Source: Salinisphaeraceae bacterium (GTDB taxonomy: Bacteria; Pseudomonadota; Gammaproteobacteria; Nevskiales; Salinisphaeraceae). From it: a stretch of 64,000 nucleotides of DNA. Made by a program: the position numbers and the translations under genes. Position 1 is the first letter of the stretch, and each line of letters begins with the position of its first letter. The stretch covers positions 1 through 64,000 of the forward strand of contig NYTH01000033.1 of the NCBI GenBank assembly GCA_002683405.1, in the 5' to 3' direction. The notes under the pieces are model-generated. The model had not been told where the DNA came from. It ran no database searches and saw nothing but the letters and a program-made list of their open reading frames with translations. Shown piece by piece: positions 1 to 8,796 of this stretch.

Positions 1-87
1 GCAAAATTGCACCATGCGGCGTTGCGCGGCTTGGCCCTGGGAATGGCAGGGTCGGCGCCACGCGCCTTGCCTGGCACAATTTTGCAC
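1..87. repeat. Inverted repeat at left edge, no gene
   Basis: Bases 1-9 read GCAAAATTG and the complementary CAATTTTGC lies at about 78-86, so the first 87 bases carry a 9-bp inverted repeat with a loop of about 70 bases. The remaining stretch to 230 is GC-rich and I see no gene in it. The arms could be half-sites for a repressor or the edge of a repeat cut by the window; neither can be decided here. Confidence 0.35.
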
Positions 88-230
88 TGCAACGCGGCAT
101 CGCGGTCATTGTTAACACGCCCTAGCCCTGATGCAATCGGTTTGCCCGCGTGCGCCCGCAACGGCGTCCGCCGGGTTAAGCTTGCGCGGCGTCGTACCTG
201 CTGTCCGGCCCACCCAACCACGCTAGCGTT

Positions 231-1550
231 ATGGCCCACGATCACGAAGAGTTCGAGGTAGAAGGCGCCCGGCTGAACACCTGGTCCAATCGCTCGGGCA
301 CGCAATCCTGCCGGCCGCATGTGGTCACCCATCCCTGGTCACTGCGTGGCCTGCAGTTCGAGATCGAAGCTGCGCGGAAGCACAACCAGCGCCTGCGCAT
401 TGCCGGCGCCGGTCACGCCGACACCGCGCTGTGCGTCACGGACGGCCGCCTGCTTACGCTCAGAAACTATCAGGGCGTGGTCTCGGTGGACCGGCAGCGC
501 TACCGCGTTCGCGTGCGGGGCGGGACCTCCCTGGGCGCGTTGGGCAAGGCGCTGGCCGACAAGGGCCTTGCGCTGAGCGGCATTGGTGGCCTGGAAAGCC
601 AGACCATCGCCGGCGCCGTGTCGGGCGGCAGTCTGGCGACCCTGCCGACCAGCGGGCTCATCGCGAAACAGGTCACCGCCTTCCGACTGCTGCTGGCCAG
701 CGGCGAGGAAATCGAATGCAGCCGCTCGACCCACAGCGACATCTTCGAGCTCGGGCGCGTCAATCTGGGCGCGCTGGGCATCGTCACGGAGCTGGAACTG
801 CAGTGCGTGCCCGCCTACAACCTGGAGCTGATCGCCGAGTCACGGCCGCTGGATGAGGCCCTGGCCGCGCTGAAAACTCACGACGCGAATGCCGGCGGCC
901 TGACCCTGTCCTGGAGCGTGCATGCGGCGCGAGCCGGCCTGGTCCGGGCCACCAGGACGCAGACACGCGCCGACCCCGCCGCCGGCCATACACTGCCCGC
1001 CGCGCTGGCGACTGGCGTCCGGTGGCTGGCCGCGCGGTTTCCGCAGCAGGCTACGTGGTGGCTGCCAGAGCCGGCGCCGGCCGAGCGTCGGGTGCTGGCA
1101 GCGACGGACGCTCTGGGCCGGCGATCTCTGCTGCCACGCCTGCGCTGCAGCTGCTTCGTGCCGCGTGAATCGCTGGGCGCTACCGTCGAGGCGCTCAAAC
1201 CCCTGCTGCGCCGAAGTACGGCGGCAACGCATGCGCGACTGGACGTGACGCCGGTCATCGCCGACTCGCTGCCGCTGTCGCCCGCTCACGGGGGGGATGT
1301 CTACTACCTCCGGCTGGGGGCCAATCGCGGCGCCGATCAGCTAACGCTGTTCGAGTTGGCGAGACAGACCATGACGGAGCACGGCGGCAGGCCCGATTGG
1401 GCAGCCTGGCCCGACGGTGATCCGGCGGCGTTTGATGAGGTGGCAGATCTGGATGCATTCGGCTGTCTGCAGGCCCGTCTGGACCCCGAAGGCCTGTTCC
1501 TGAATACCTGGCTGAGCCGCCTGCTGAGGCGCAGCCGCGGCGTAGACTAG
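231..1550 (+). CDS. FAD-dependent sugar-lactone oxidase-like oxidoreductase
   Basis: A 439-residue flavin oxidoreductase of the vanillyl-alcohol-oxidase fold. The N-terminal half (about residues 25-200) has the PCMH-type FAD-binding layout, with RIAGAGHAD in place of the usual GAGHS, then RGGTSLGALGKAL and SQTIAGAVSGGS. The C-terminus (GGRPDWAAWP, then LDPEGLFLN) matches D-arabinono-lactone oxidase/L-gulonolactone oxidase proteins. The natural substrate cannot be told. There is no signal peptide. The ATG at 231 has no convincing ribosome site, so the start is uncertain. It ends one base before the stop of a small gene on the other strand. Confidence 0.85.
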   Translation: MAHDHEEFEVEGARLNTWSNRSGTQSCRPHVVTHPWSLRGLQFEIEAARKHNQRLRIAGAGHADTALCVTDGRLLTLRNYQGVVSVDRQRYRVRVRGGTSLGALGKALADKGLALSGIGGLESQTIAGAVSGGSLATLPTSGLIAKQVTAFRLLLASGEEIECSRSTHSDIFELGRVNLGALGIVTELELQCVPAYNLELIAESRPLDEALAALKTHDANAGGLTLSWSVHAARAGLVRATRTQTRADPAAGHTLPAALATGVRWLAARFPQQATWWLPEPAPAERRVLAATDALGRRSLLPRLRCSCFVPRESLGATVEALKPLLRRSTAATHARLDVTPVIADSLPLSPAHGGDVYYLRLGANRGADQLTLFELARQTMTEHGGRPDWAAWPDGDPAAFDEVADLDAFGCLQARLDPEGLFLNTWLSRLLRRSRGVD

Positions 1551-1775
1551 CTAATCGGGCGAGGACCACCACCGCACGCGGTGGCCGTTGACCTCGAAAA
1601 TGCCCTGTTTGTCGAACGCGCAGCTGGCCAGGATAGCCACCTGGCGCGCCTCGCGAGGGTCGCTGGTGGCCACGCGGCAGCGTCCCACCTGAATGGTCGC
1701 CGGCGTCGATCGCGCCGGAAACCAGCGCGATATTGCCCCCTGAAAACGCTGCGTCATCTGAGTCCAGTCGAACAT
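1551..1775 (-). CDS. Small hypothetical protein, 74 aa
   Basis: A 74-residue basic protein I do not recognise. It contains a central stretch with alternating small and hydrophobic residues and one cysteine (ILASCAFDKQG), and ends VNGHRVRWWSSPD. A GAGG sequence sits about 8 bases upstream of the ATG at 1775, which supports translation. Its stop codon directly abuts the stop of the flavin oxidoreductase on the opposite strand, a tight convergent arrangement. No signal peptide or membrane segment is evident. Confidence 0.55.
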   Translation of the reverse strand: MFDWTQMTQRFQGAISRWFPARSTPATIQVGRCRVATSDPREARQVAILASCAFDKQGIFEVNGHRVRWWSSPD

Positions 1776-2103
1776 GCCTCGTACCTCACCCCATAATCCG
1801 GCGTCATACGCGTTGCGGGCGCCCCTCTCTATTATTCTATCGGCCAGCGCAGGCGAATTTTAATGACAGAATTCCCCGTTATTCTGTAGGTTACGGCTTA
1901 CATGCGGCGCGCGGATGCAGACTGCTGCCCGGCCGCCCATCAAGCCATCACATTGCCGGGCGCACGCAGCGGCCAGGCCATACGCCCGACCACCCCGGCT
2001 ACCGACGCGCGCAGCGTACAGCAACGATCACGCGGTCGTATAGTATGCTTGCGTACTTTCAGGCCGTGGCTGCCATGCCCGGCCACGACGACAAGGACTG
2101 AAT
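1776..2103. other. Intergenic region between divergent genes
   Basis: A 328-base gap between the divergently transcribed small protein (minus) and thiolase (plus). It contains an AT-rich stretch at about 1855-1890 and TATAGTATG at about 2039-2047, either of which could contain promoter elements. I see no gene, hairpin terminator or clear operator. Confidence 0.4.
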
Positions 2104-3282
2104 ATGCGGGAAGCCGTTATCGTCTCGACCGCGCGCACCGGCCTGGCCAAGGCCTATCGCGGCAGTTTCAACCTCACCTATCCCTCGCAGTTGGCGGGCC
2201 ACGCCATCCGCCACGCCGTGGCGCGGTCCGGCGTCTCCCCTGAAGAAGTGGAAGACGTGATCTTCGGCTGTGCCCTGCAGCAGGGTGCCCAGGCGTCGAA
2301 CATGGGCCGTCAGGGCGCGCTGGTGGCGGGGCTGCCGGTGTCCGTGGCGGGCGCCGCGGTGGACCGCCGCTGTGCATCGGGCCTGCTGGCGGTGGCGACG
2401 GCGGCCAAGCAGGTCATGGTGGACGGCCAGGACGTTGCCATCGGCGGGGGCGTGGAGTCCATCTCGCGGGTGCAGACCGAGCGCTACTGGCTCGAGCAGG
2501 ATCCCGGTTATCTCGAGCAGTACCCGAATGCCTTCATGCCGATGATCGACACGGCCGAAGTGGTGGGCCAACGCTACAAGGTCAGCCGCGAGGCGCAGGA
2601 TGAATACGCCCTGCAGTCGCAGCAACGCACGGCCGCGGCGCAGGAAGCGGGCCGCTTTGATGACGAGATCGTCCCCATGCAGGCGCGCATGCGCGTGAAG
2701 GACAAGCAGACCGGCGAAGTCTCGGAGGTCGACGTGGAATGCACAGGCGACGAGTGCAACCGGCCGCAGACGACACTGAAGGCGCTGCAGTCACTCAACC
2801 CGGTACGCGAGGACGGCCAGTGCATTACCGCCGGCAACGCCTCGCAGATGTCGGACGGGGCTTCGGCCTGCGTCATCATGGCCTCGGACGTTGCCGAGAA
2901 GCGCGGCATCGAGCCGCTGGGCATCTACCGCGGCGTCTCGGTGGCCGGCTGCGACCACGACGAAATGGGCATCGGACCGGTCTTCGCGGTGCCCAAACTG
3001 CTCAAGGCGCACGGGCTGAGCATGGACGACATCGGCCTGTGGGAGCTCAATGAGGCCTTCGCCTCGCAGGTACTGTACTGCCGCGACACGCTCGGCATCG
3101 ACAACGACATCCTGAACGTCAACGGCGGCTCGATTTCCATCGGGCACCCCTACGGCATGACCGGCTCGCGCATGGTCGGGCATGCCCTGCTGGAGGGCCG
3201 GCGGCGCGGCGTGAAATACGTCGTCTGCACCATGTGCGTAGGCGGCGGCATGGGGGCAGCCGGCCTGTTCGAAGTGTGCTGA
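2104..3282 (+). CDS. Acetyl-CoA acyltransferase (thiolase)
   Basis: A 392-residue thiolase. The nucleophilic cysteine lies in [12 protein letters not shown], the catalytic histidine in [11 protein letters not shown], and the second active-site cysteine in [12 protein letters not shown], so all three are intact. Length is normal for the family. It either cleaves 3-ketoacyl-CoA in beta-oxidation or condenses acetyl-CoA. The enoyl-CoA hydratase on the opposite strand nearby and many acyl-CoA genes in the window favour fatty-acid breakdown. Degradative versus biosynthetic type cannot be settled from sequence alone. Confidence 0.93.
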   Translation: MREAVIVSTARTGLAKAYRGSFNLTYPSQLAGHAIRHAVARSGVSPEEVEDVIFGCALQQGAQASNMGRQGALVAGLPVSVAGAAVDRRCASGLLAVATAAKQVMVDGQDVAIGGGVESISRVQTERYWLEQDPGYLEQYPNAFMPMIDTAEVVGQRYKVSREAQDEYALQSQQRTAAAQEAGRFDDEIVPMQARMRVKDKQTGEVSEVDVECTGDECNRPQTTLKALQSLNPVREDGQCITAGNASQMSDGASACVIMASDVAEKRGIEPLGIYRGVSVAGCDHDEMGIGPVFAVPKLLKAHGLSMDDIGLWELNEAFASQVLYCRDTLGIDNDILNVNGGSISIGHPYGMTGSRMVGHALLEGRRRGVKYVVCTMCVGGGMGAAGLFEVC

Positions 3283-3412
3283 GCGCACCGGCCGCCACGC
3301 CGACCGTGCGATTGGATCGGCCGGCGCGGCGGGCAGGATTGACGATCTGCCCGCCCGGCACACGCCGTCCGGGCCTGGCGGCCGGGAGCGCCAGGACAGC
3401 CGTCGCTTCAGG

Positions 3413-4297
3413 CTAGCGTCTCCACTGCGCGTAAAAGGGCGGCATGTCGCTGGACGCTTTCCCCGGGAAGTCCGGCGCGCGCTTGTCAAGAAAGGCCTGA
3501 ACGCCCTCCTTCCCGTCACCCTGGCTGGTGTAGAACATGGCGAGTGAATCGATCTGGTGGGCCGCCAGCGGATGCGGCTGGGCCGAGTTGCGATAGAGCA
3601 TCTGCCGGGTCAGCGCCACCGCCACGGCCGAGCGCCCCTCCACCAGCTTGCGCGCAAACGCCTGGGCGGCCGGCAGCAGCGCCTCGTGTGATTCGACCGA
3701 CCGCAACAGCCCGCCGCTCATCGCGGTCTGAGCATCGAGAATATCGGCCGTGTAGCACCATTCCAGCGCCTGCTGCAGCCCCACGATGCGCGGCAAAAAC
3801 CAGCTTGAACAGGCTTCCGGCACGATCCCGAGGCGGCCGAACACGAAGCCGATCCGCGCCTTCTCCGAAGCCATCCGGAAGTCCATGGCCAGCGTCATGG
3901 TGGCGCCAATGCCCACCGCGGCGCCGTTGATCGCCGCGATAACCGGCTTGTCGCAGTTGTAAATGGCCAGCGTGACGCGACCGCCGGTATCGCGCACGCC
4001 GCGCTGGATGTCCGGATCGGTCAGACGCTGTTCCAGGTCTTCGAGCGTGGGCCGCAGCGACTCGTCCAGGCCGAATACGTTCCCGGACACCGACAGGTCC
4101 ATGCCGGCGCAGAAGGCCTTGCCCCCGCCGGTCACCACGATCGCGGCTATCTCGTCGTTGTCGTTGGCGGCCGTGAAAAAGGCCTCGAGATCGTCGGCCA
4201 TCTGTACCGTGAACGAATTCATCTGGTCAGGGCGGTTCAGGGTTACGGTGGCCACGCCGTCCCGGATGTCGATGCTGAGGGTGTCGTATTCACTCAT
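3413..4297 (-). CDS. Enoyl-CoA hydratase/isomerase family protein
   Basis: A 294-residue crotonase-fold protein. GGGKAFCAGMDL forms the first oxyanion-hole strand and NGAAVGIGATMTLAMDFRMASE the second. I chose the ATG at 4297 (MSEYDTLSIDI) because family members begin this way; the frame stays open further upstream without family resemblance. It probably hydrates 2-enoyl-CoA or isomerises a related thioester. It converges on the thiolase with about 130 bases between, in which I see no clear terminator. Confidence 0.9.
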   Translation of the reverse strand: MSEYDTLSIDIRDGVATVTLNRPDQMNSFTVQMADDLEAFFTAANDNDEIAAIVVTGGGKAFCAGMDLSVSGNVFGLDESLRPTLEDLEQRLTDPDIQRGVRDTGGRVTLAIYNCDKPVIAAINGAAVGIGATMTLAMDFRMASEKARIGFVFGRLGIVPEACSSWFLPRIVGLQQALEWCYTADILDAQTAMSGGLLRSVESHEALLPAAQAFARKLVEGRSAVAVALTRQMLYRNSAQPHPLAAHQIDSLAMFYTSQGDGKEGVQAFLDKRAPDFPGKASSDMPPFYAQWRR

Positions 4298-4425
4298 ATA
4301 CAAACTCTTCGGATGAAGGTGCGGCAGGCAGCCGCGCAAGCCACTATAATATGTGAAAAGAACGGTTTCCTGATACGCGCTGCCGATTCGCGGCGGCCGC
4401 CCCATTCACACCATCCAGGTGATTC

Positions 4426-5661
4426 ATGTCCGCTGTGCAAAAGGAATTCGACATCGTCGTGTTCGGCGCAACCAGCTTTGTCGGCCGTTTGCTGGTCATC
4501 TATCTCAATGAGCGTTACGGCGCCGATGGTGATCTCAAATGGGCCCTGGCCGGCCGCAGCCCCGCCAAGCTCGAAGCGCTCAAGTCCGAACTGGACCTGA
4601 CCGCCCTGCCGACCCTTGTGGCCGAGGCCGGCGACGAAGCGGCCCTGCGCGACATGGCCGCCCGGACCCGCGTCGTCTGCACCACCGTGGGACCCTACGC
4701 GCTGCACGGTTCGGCGCTGGTCGCCGCCTGCGTGGCCGAGGGGACGGACTACTGCGATCTGACCGGCGAGGTCCAGTGGATTGCCCGCATGATCGACGCC
4801 CACGAGGACGCGGCGCGGCAGTCGGGCGCCCGCATCATTCATACCTGCGGCTTCGACTCGATTCCCTCCGACCTGGGCGTCTGGTTCACCCAGCAGCAGG
4901 CCCAGGCACAGCTCGGCGAGCACTGCAGCGAAATCCGCATGGGCATCCGGCGCGCGCGCGGCAGCTTCAGCGGCGGCACCATCGAGAGCCTGACCAACGC
5001 CATCGACGAGGCCCGCCGCGATGGCGCCGTGCGCAAGCGTATGCAGAACCCCTATGGCCTGTGTCCGGCCAACCAGCGGCGCGGTGTCCGTCAAAAGAAC
5101 GTGACGTCGCCCGCCTATCTTGACGAAGCCGGCAGCTGGGTCGGGCCCTTCATCATGGCGAGCATCAATACCCGGATCGTGCATCGCAGCCACGCGCTGG
5201 CCGGCCGGCCCTGGGGCGATGATTTCCGTTACGACGAGTCGATGATGCTGGGTGATGGCCTTGCCGGGCGTCTGCGCGCCGGCGCCCTGGCGGCCGGCAC
5301 GGGCGGCCTGGTCGGCCTGCTGGCGCTGGCGCCCAGCCGGGCGCTGCTCAAGCGATTTGCGCTGCCCAAGGCGGGCGAAGGCCCCAGCGAGGAAGCCCAG
5401 CGCAAGGGCCACTTCGACTTCCGCTTTTTCGGCCACACCGCCTCAGGCCGGCGCATTGTGACCCGCGTCACCGGCGACCGGGATCCGGGTTACGGCTCTA
5501 CCTGCAAGATGCTGGGCGAGGCGGCCGTCTGCCTGGCGCGCGAGGAACTGGCCCATGCCGAAGGCGGTTTCCCGACGCCCTCGCACGCCTTCGGTTCGCA
5601 CCTGGTGGACCGGCTGACCGCGCGGGCCGGGCTGACCTTCGACGTGCTCGAAACGCAGTAG
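4426..5661 (+). CDS. Saccharopine dehydrogenase-like trans-acting enoyl reductase
   Basis: A 411-residue protein starting with a Rossmann nucleotide-binding motif (FGATSFVGRLL, about residues 12-22) and a GRSPAKLEAL strand typical of NADP-binding saccharopine dehydrogenase-like reductases. The central motif CGFDSIPSDLGV and the C-terminal THASGRRIV-type segment match the family that includes mycobacterial trans-acting enoyl reductases. It probably reduces a double bond on a lipid-linked or acyl substrate. It is transcribed divergently from the enoyl-CoA hydratase, with a 128-base gap. Confidence 0.85.
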   Translation: MSAVQKEFDIVVFGATSFVGRLLVIYLNERYGADGDLKWALAGRSPAKLEALKSELDLTALPTLVAEAGDEAALRDMAARTRVVCTTVGPYALHGSALVAACVAEGTDYCDLTGEVQWIARMIDAHEDAARQSGARIIHTCGFDSIPSDLGVWFTQQQAQAQLGEHCSEIRMGIRRARGSFSGGTIESLTNAIDEARRDGAVRKRMQNPYGLCPANQRRGVRQKNVTSPAYLDEAGSWVGPFIMASINTRIVHRSHALAGRPWGDDFRYDESMMLGDGLAGRLRAGALAAGTGGLVGLLALAPSRALLKRFALPKAGEGPSEEAQRKGHFDFRFFGHTASGRRIVTRVTGDRDPGYGSTCKMLGEAAVCLAREELAHAEGGFPTPSHAFGSHLVDRLTARAGLTFDVLETQ

Positions 5662-5672
5662 CGGCCGGCTAT

Positions 5673-6197
5673 CTACCGGCCGCCGCGTGTTGACCGCGCG
5701 GAGCGTTCCGGCTCGAAACTCCGTATTTCGTGCATGAGCGTTACGCCCATATCCTTCAGGGCGCGGTCCAGCCGGCGATCCAGCAGGTACATGGCGCGGC
5801 GCGGCGCGATCTCCAGGATGACCCCCTGGCAGGCCAGCCAGTAGCAGGCGCGCGCGAAGCGGAATGGTTCGAAGGATACGGCCACGGAAACCAGCTCCGC
5901 CGCCGCCCGGACCATGATGATTCGGCCATCCCCGGCCTCCAGACGGTCCCCGTCCCGCAGCATGGTGCCGGGTGGCAACCGCAGCATGATGTCGGCGCCG
6001 CTGGCCAGCCGGACCCGCTGCACCGGTTGGCGCCGCTGATGCCAGGTGAGCGTGACCGATTCGCCGCTGAGCGCGCCGGGCTCGCCCAGGGCTTCCACAC
6101 TGAGGTTGTGCCGAGGCACTGCCTTTAGCGGCCTCTGATGCCGAAGTGCCTGCTGACTGTGGTCATGACGGGCCCGCGCTGCTGTTGGTGGGCGCAT
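5673..6197 (-). CDS. Orphan UreE-like protein
   Basis: A 174-residue protein whose region of about residues 45-150 follows the layout of urease accessory nickel chaperone UreE: a DSG-like hairpin, LPPGTMLRDGDRL, then ARACYWLACQGVILEI where UreE has AAYHLGNRHVPLQI. The GNRH motif is lost, and so is the conserved metal-binding histidine of the later D-H-V-L motif (here DRRLDRAL). There is no UreE-type His-rich tail and no urease gene in the window. The start is uncertain because no ribosome site precedes the ATG at 6197. It may be a degenerate or repurposed family member. It converges tightly on the enoyl reductase. Confidence 0.6.
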   Translation of the reverse strand: MRPPTAARARHDHSQQALRHQRPLKAVPRHNLSVEALGEPGALSGESVTLTWHQRRQPVQRVRLASGADIMLRLPPGTMLRDGDRLEAGDGRIIMVRAAAELVSVAVSFEPFRFARACYWLACQGVILEIAPRRAMYLLDRRLDRALKDMGVTLMHEIRSFEPERSARSTRGGR

Positions 6198-6208
6198 TAT
6201 TGATCAGC

Positions 6209-6390
6209 GCATCAAATAGGCAAAATTTTACGAATCAATAATGCAGGCCCGAGCAACGCGAGCCCGCGTAGCGGGTGGCCTGCCCGCGACCGTAAGGGCG
6301 CGAGAGCATTGGCTGGACATGCGCCGGCCAATGCTCCCCCCTGAATCGTCGAATAAGGCGAGAAAGGACTTCGCGTATTGAGTGAGCTGT
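6209..6390. repeat. 182-bp dispersed repeat, copy 1
   Basis: This intergenic block is repeated in the same orientation and at the same length at 33068-33249, with roughly 90 percent identity by eye. It contains a hairpin, AGCATTGGCTGG pairing with CCGGCCAATGCT. The ATCAATAATGC at 6234-6244 also pairs perfectly with GCATTATTGAT at 6194-6204, just outside the unit. The unit contains no plausible gene. It lies between the UreE-like gene and acr3. Confidence 0.85.
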
Positions 6391-6460
6391 CTAATAATCC
6401 AGCAGAAGTCGCGGCCCCTGAATGCCGGCCATGGACGACGCACCCCGGCCATAGCGACCA

Positions 6461-7534
6461 TCAGGCACGGGCGGCGGCGAACCACCCGCGACGGCGCAGC
6501 CACAGCGCCACATGGACCAGTCCGATCAGCACCGGCACTTCCACCAGTGGCCCGACGACCGTCGCGAAGGCCACCGCCGACTCGATGCCGAACACGGCAA
6601 TCGCCACCGCAATGGCCAACTCGAAGTTGTTGCCCGACGCGGTAAACGCCACCGTGGTGCTGCGCTCGTAGTCGGCGCCCATCTGTCGCGCCAGATACAG
6701 ACTGATGAAGAACATCAGCGAGAAGTACAGAGCCAGCGGCAGCGCGATGCGCAATACATCCAGCGGCGCCGCCAGAATGGCCTCGCCCTGCAGAGAGAAC
6801 ATCACCACGATGGTAAAGATCAGCGCCACCAGCGTGATTGGCGCTATGCGCGGCAGAAAACTATGTTCATACCAGTCTTCGCCGAACCAGCGAGGTAGCA
6901 GCAAGCGGCTGGCCAGACCCGCGGCAAACGGCAGCCCCAGGTATAGGGCGACGCTCTGAAATACCGCCATCATGCTGATGTCCACGACGGCGCCTTCAAG
7001 CCCGAACCAGGCGGGCAACACCGTGATGAAAATCCAGGCGTAAAAACCGAAGGTCAGCACCTGGAAAATGGAGTTGAGCGACACCAGCCCGGCCGCGTAT
7101 TCGCTGCTGCCCCCGGCCAGCTGGTTCCATACCAGCACCATCGCAATACAGCGCGCGATACCCACCAGGATCAGCCCGGTCATGAAGTCGGGGTGGCCGC
7201 TCAGGCACAGCGCGGCCAGCGCGAACATGAGCACCGGCCCGACCACCCAGTTCAGCGCGCCCGACAGCAGCAGCACGCGTATATCCCCGAGCACTCGCCC
7301 CATCTGGTCGTAGCGCACCCGCGCCAGCGGCGGGTACATCATCAGGATCAGGCCAACGGCGATGGGCAGGTTCGTGCCCTGCCATTCGAATGCCTCCACC
7401 CAGCCGGCCGAACCCGGCCAGAGCCGGGCCAGCAGAATGCCTCCGGCCATGGCCAGAAAAATCCAGAGCGTGAGAAAGCGATCCAGCAGCGTCATGCGGC
7501 CGGACACGGACGGGCTTGTGTCTGTATTGCTCAA
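6461..7534 (-). CDS. acr3: Arsenite efflux transporter, ACR3 family
   Basis: A 357-residue polytopic inner-membrane protein with about ten hydrophobic segments. The signature [18 protein letters not shown] carries the conserved ACR3 cysteine, and [16 protein letters not shown] forms the first helix. It exports As(III), and possibly Sb(III), out of the cell. It is the third gene of arsC-arsR-acr3, 45 bases after arsR, so it is very probably co-transcribed and ArsR-controlled. Dispersed repeat copy 1 lies just downstream. Confidence 0.95.
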   Translation of the reverse strand: MSNTDTSPSVSGRMTLLDRFLTLWIFLAMAGGILLARLWPGSAGWVEAFEWQGTNLPIAVGLILMMYPPLARVRYDQMGRVLGDIRVLLLSGALNWVVGPVLMFALAALCLSGHPDFMTGLILVGIARCIAMVLVWNQLAGGSSEYAAGLVSLNSIFQVLTFGFYAWIFITVLPAWFGLEGAVVDISMMAVFQSVALYLGLPFAAGLASRLLLPRWFGEDWYEHSFLPRIAPITLVALIFTIVVMFSLQGEAILAAPLDVLRIALPLALYFSLMFFISLYLARQMGADYERSTTVAFTASGNNFELAIAVAIAVFGIESAVAFATVVGPLVEVPVLIGLVHVALWLRRRGWFAAARA

Positions 7535-7579
7535 ATCGGGGGCTTCAGAAGCAAACGACGGATATCCGCGCTGCCGCCT

Positions 7580-7972
7580 TCAGCCGCAGCGGCTGCCGGG
7601 GCGGTCAGGCATTCGCAGTAGACGGGCATGATCGTCGGCATACGGGGCCCGGCCCTGAACACCGTCCTGCAGACTCTCCAACGCCCGCCGCGCCCAGCCG
7701 GGCAGGTTGGCGGCGACGCGATAATGGACCCAGGTGCCGTCGCGCCGATCATCCACAATCCCGGCTTCGCGCAGCAGGGCGAGGTGGCGCGAAATCTTCG
7801 GCTGGACCAGCCGCATGGCCCAGACCAGCTCGCAGACACACAGCTCGCCTTCGGCCAGCATGAGCGACAGCGCGCGCAGGCGGGTCGAATCGCCCAGCAT
7901 TCTTGCAAAGCTCACGGCATCCAGCGCGCCGCCCGGGGCGGCCGGTGTAGGCGAGCCGGCCGGGGCAGTCAA
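7580..7972 (-). CDS. arsR: Arsenic-responsive repressor ArsR
   Basis: A 130-residue winged-helix regulator of the ArsR/SmtB family. The metal-binding motif ELCVCEL lies in the first part of the DNA-binding domain, followed by VQPKISRHLALLREAGIVDDRRDG, the recognition helix and wing. As(III) binding to the CVC cysteines releases the DNA. Its start overlaps the end of arsC by 4 bases (ATGA type), which indicates translational coupling. It should repress the operon from the promoter region upstream of arsC. Confidence 0.94.
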   Translation of the reverse strand: MTAPAGSPTPAAPGGALDAVSFARMLGDSTRLRALSLMLAEGELCVCELVWAMRLVQPKISRHLALLREAGIVDDRRDGTWVHYRVAANLPGWARRALESLQDGVQGRAPYADDHARLLRMPDRPGSRCG

Positions 7973-8481
7973 GACGCGCTCCGATCGCTTGAGCCGCCAA
8001 TCTCGTCCATCGCCCGCTTGAGCGCCATACGATCCAGCGAGCGAACCGGCAGATTGATGAACAGGCCCAGCCGGCGCTGCAGTTCGAAGAACGTGGCGCG
8101 AAAGGCCTGCAGGCGGATTTCGTCATCACCCGTCACCGCCGCTGGATCGGGCATGCCCCAGTGCGCACTCATCGGCTGGCCGGGCCAGACGGGGCAGGCC
8201 TCCGCCGCCGCCTGGTCGCAGACGGTGAAAACGAAATCCATCACCGGCGCGTTCGGCCCGGCAAACGCCGTCCAACTCTTGCTGTGCAGCCCCGTGACCG
8301 GCAGCTGCATTTTCTCCAACAGACGCAGCGCGTCTGGATTGACCTCGCCGCGCGGCTGGCTGCCGGCACTGAAGGCCCTGAAGCGGCCCTGCCCCATCGC
8401 GTTCAGCAGGCTCTCGCCAATGATGCTCCGCGCCGAATTGCCGGTGCACAGAAAAAGCACGTTGTAGGGGTCGTCGCGCAT
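7969..8481 (-). CDS. arsC: Thioredoxin-type arsenate reductase ArsC
   Basis: A 170-residue arsenate reductase of the low-molecular-weight tyrosine phosphatase fold. The P-loop CTGNSARS (cysteine near residue 12) is the nucleophile. VCDQAAAEACPVWPG contributes the two further cysteines used for intramolecular disulfide relay to thioredoxin. It reduces As(V) to As(III) in the cytoplasm for export by ACR3. First gene of the operon; the C-terminal 30 or so residues extend beyond the minimal domain. Confidence 0.95.
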   Translation of the reverse strand: MRDDPYNVLFLCTGNSARSIIGESLLNAMGQGRFRAFSAGSQPRGEVNPDALRLLEKMQLPVTGLHSKSWTAFAGPNAPVMDFVFTVCDQAAAEACPVWPGQPMSAHWGMPDPAAVTGDDEIRLQAFRATFFELQRRLGLFINLPVRSLDRMALKRAMDEIGGSSDRSAS

Positions 8482-8498
8482 GAGCAGCTCTTCAGGTC

Positions 8499-8516
8499 GA
8501 TTACATATGCATAATC
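8499..8516 (-). promoter_or_regulatory. Candidate ArsR operator upstream of arsC
   Basis: GATTA and TAATC bracket a symmetric ATATGCAT core, only 18 bases before the arsC start. The AT-rich tract continues to about 8540, against a GC-rich background, and would hold the promoter. Position and shape fit an ArsR-family operator, but this is inferred, not matched to a known site. Confidence 0.5.
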
Positions 8517-8630
8517 ATATATACGAATAAACAGATATATCAAGAGCTGCATCAGGACTGGCAGGACCCGGGCGGCCCTACTCGAAGGTGGCGAGTTGAG
8601 CCCAGCCTATCGGCCGGGCGCGTGGTGGCC

Positions 8631-8796
8631 GCTAGTGTAGTGCGTCACATTTGATGGCACATTAGACCGAGTTCCATTTTTTGTCAGGCAAGGCGCGCCG
8701 ACGAGTCATAGCCGTAGCTATGGCGAGGAGCTGCAACGCCGCATGGCGGAAATGGGGCCGGTATAAGGGCCAGACAGTGTGGTGCACTACACTAGC
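8631..8796. repeat. 166-bp MITE-like element with terminal inverted repeats
   Basis: The left end GCTAGTGTAGTGCGTCAC (8631-8648) pairs with the right end GTGGTGCACTACACTAGC (8779-8796), 16 of 18 positions matching. Further inside, imperfect pairing continues, and CATAGC-CGTA-GCTATG forms a perfect small hairpin near the centre. There is no coding capacity. CTAG occurs at both ends. The right terminus supplies the TAG stop codon of the acyl-ACP desaturase. This looks like a non-autonomous transposable or mobile palindromic element; no matching transposase is present. The rest of 8517-8630 holds nothing else I recognise. Confidence 0.8.

Noticed and set aside
6228-6503. Small gene inside repeat copy 1 (a similar frame occurs in copy 2 at 32961-33215)
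   Set aside because: The two frames share sequence only because the DNA is repeated; they extend differently outside the repeat and have no ribosome sites or motifs.
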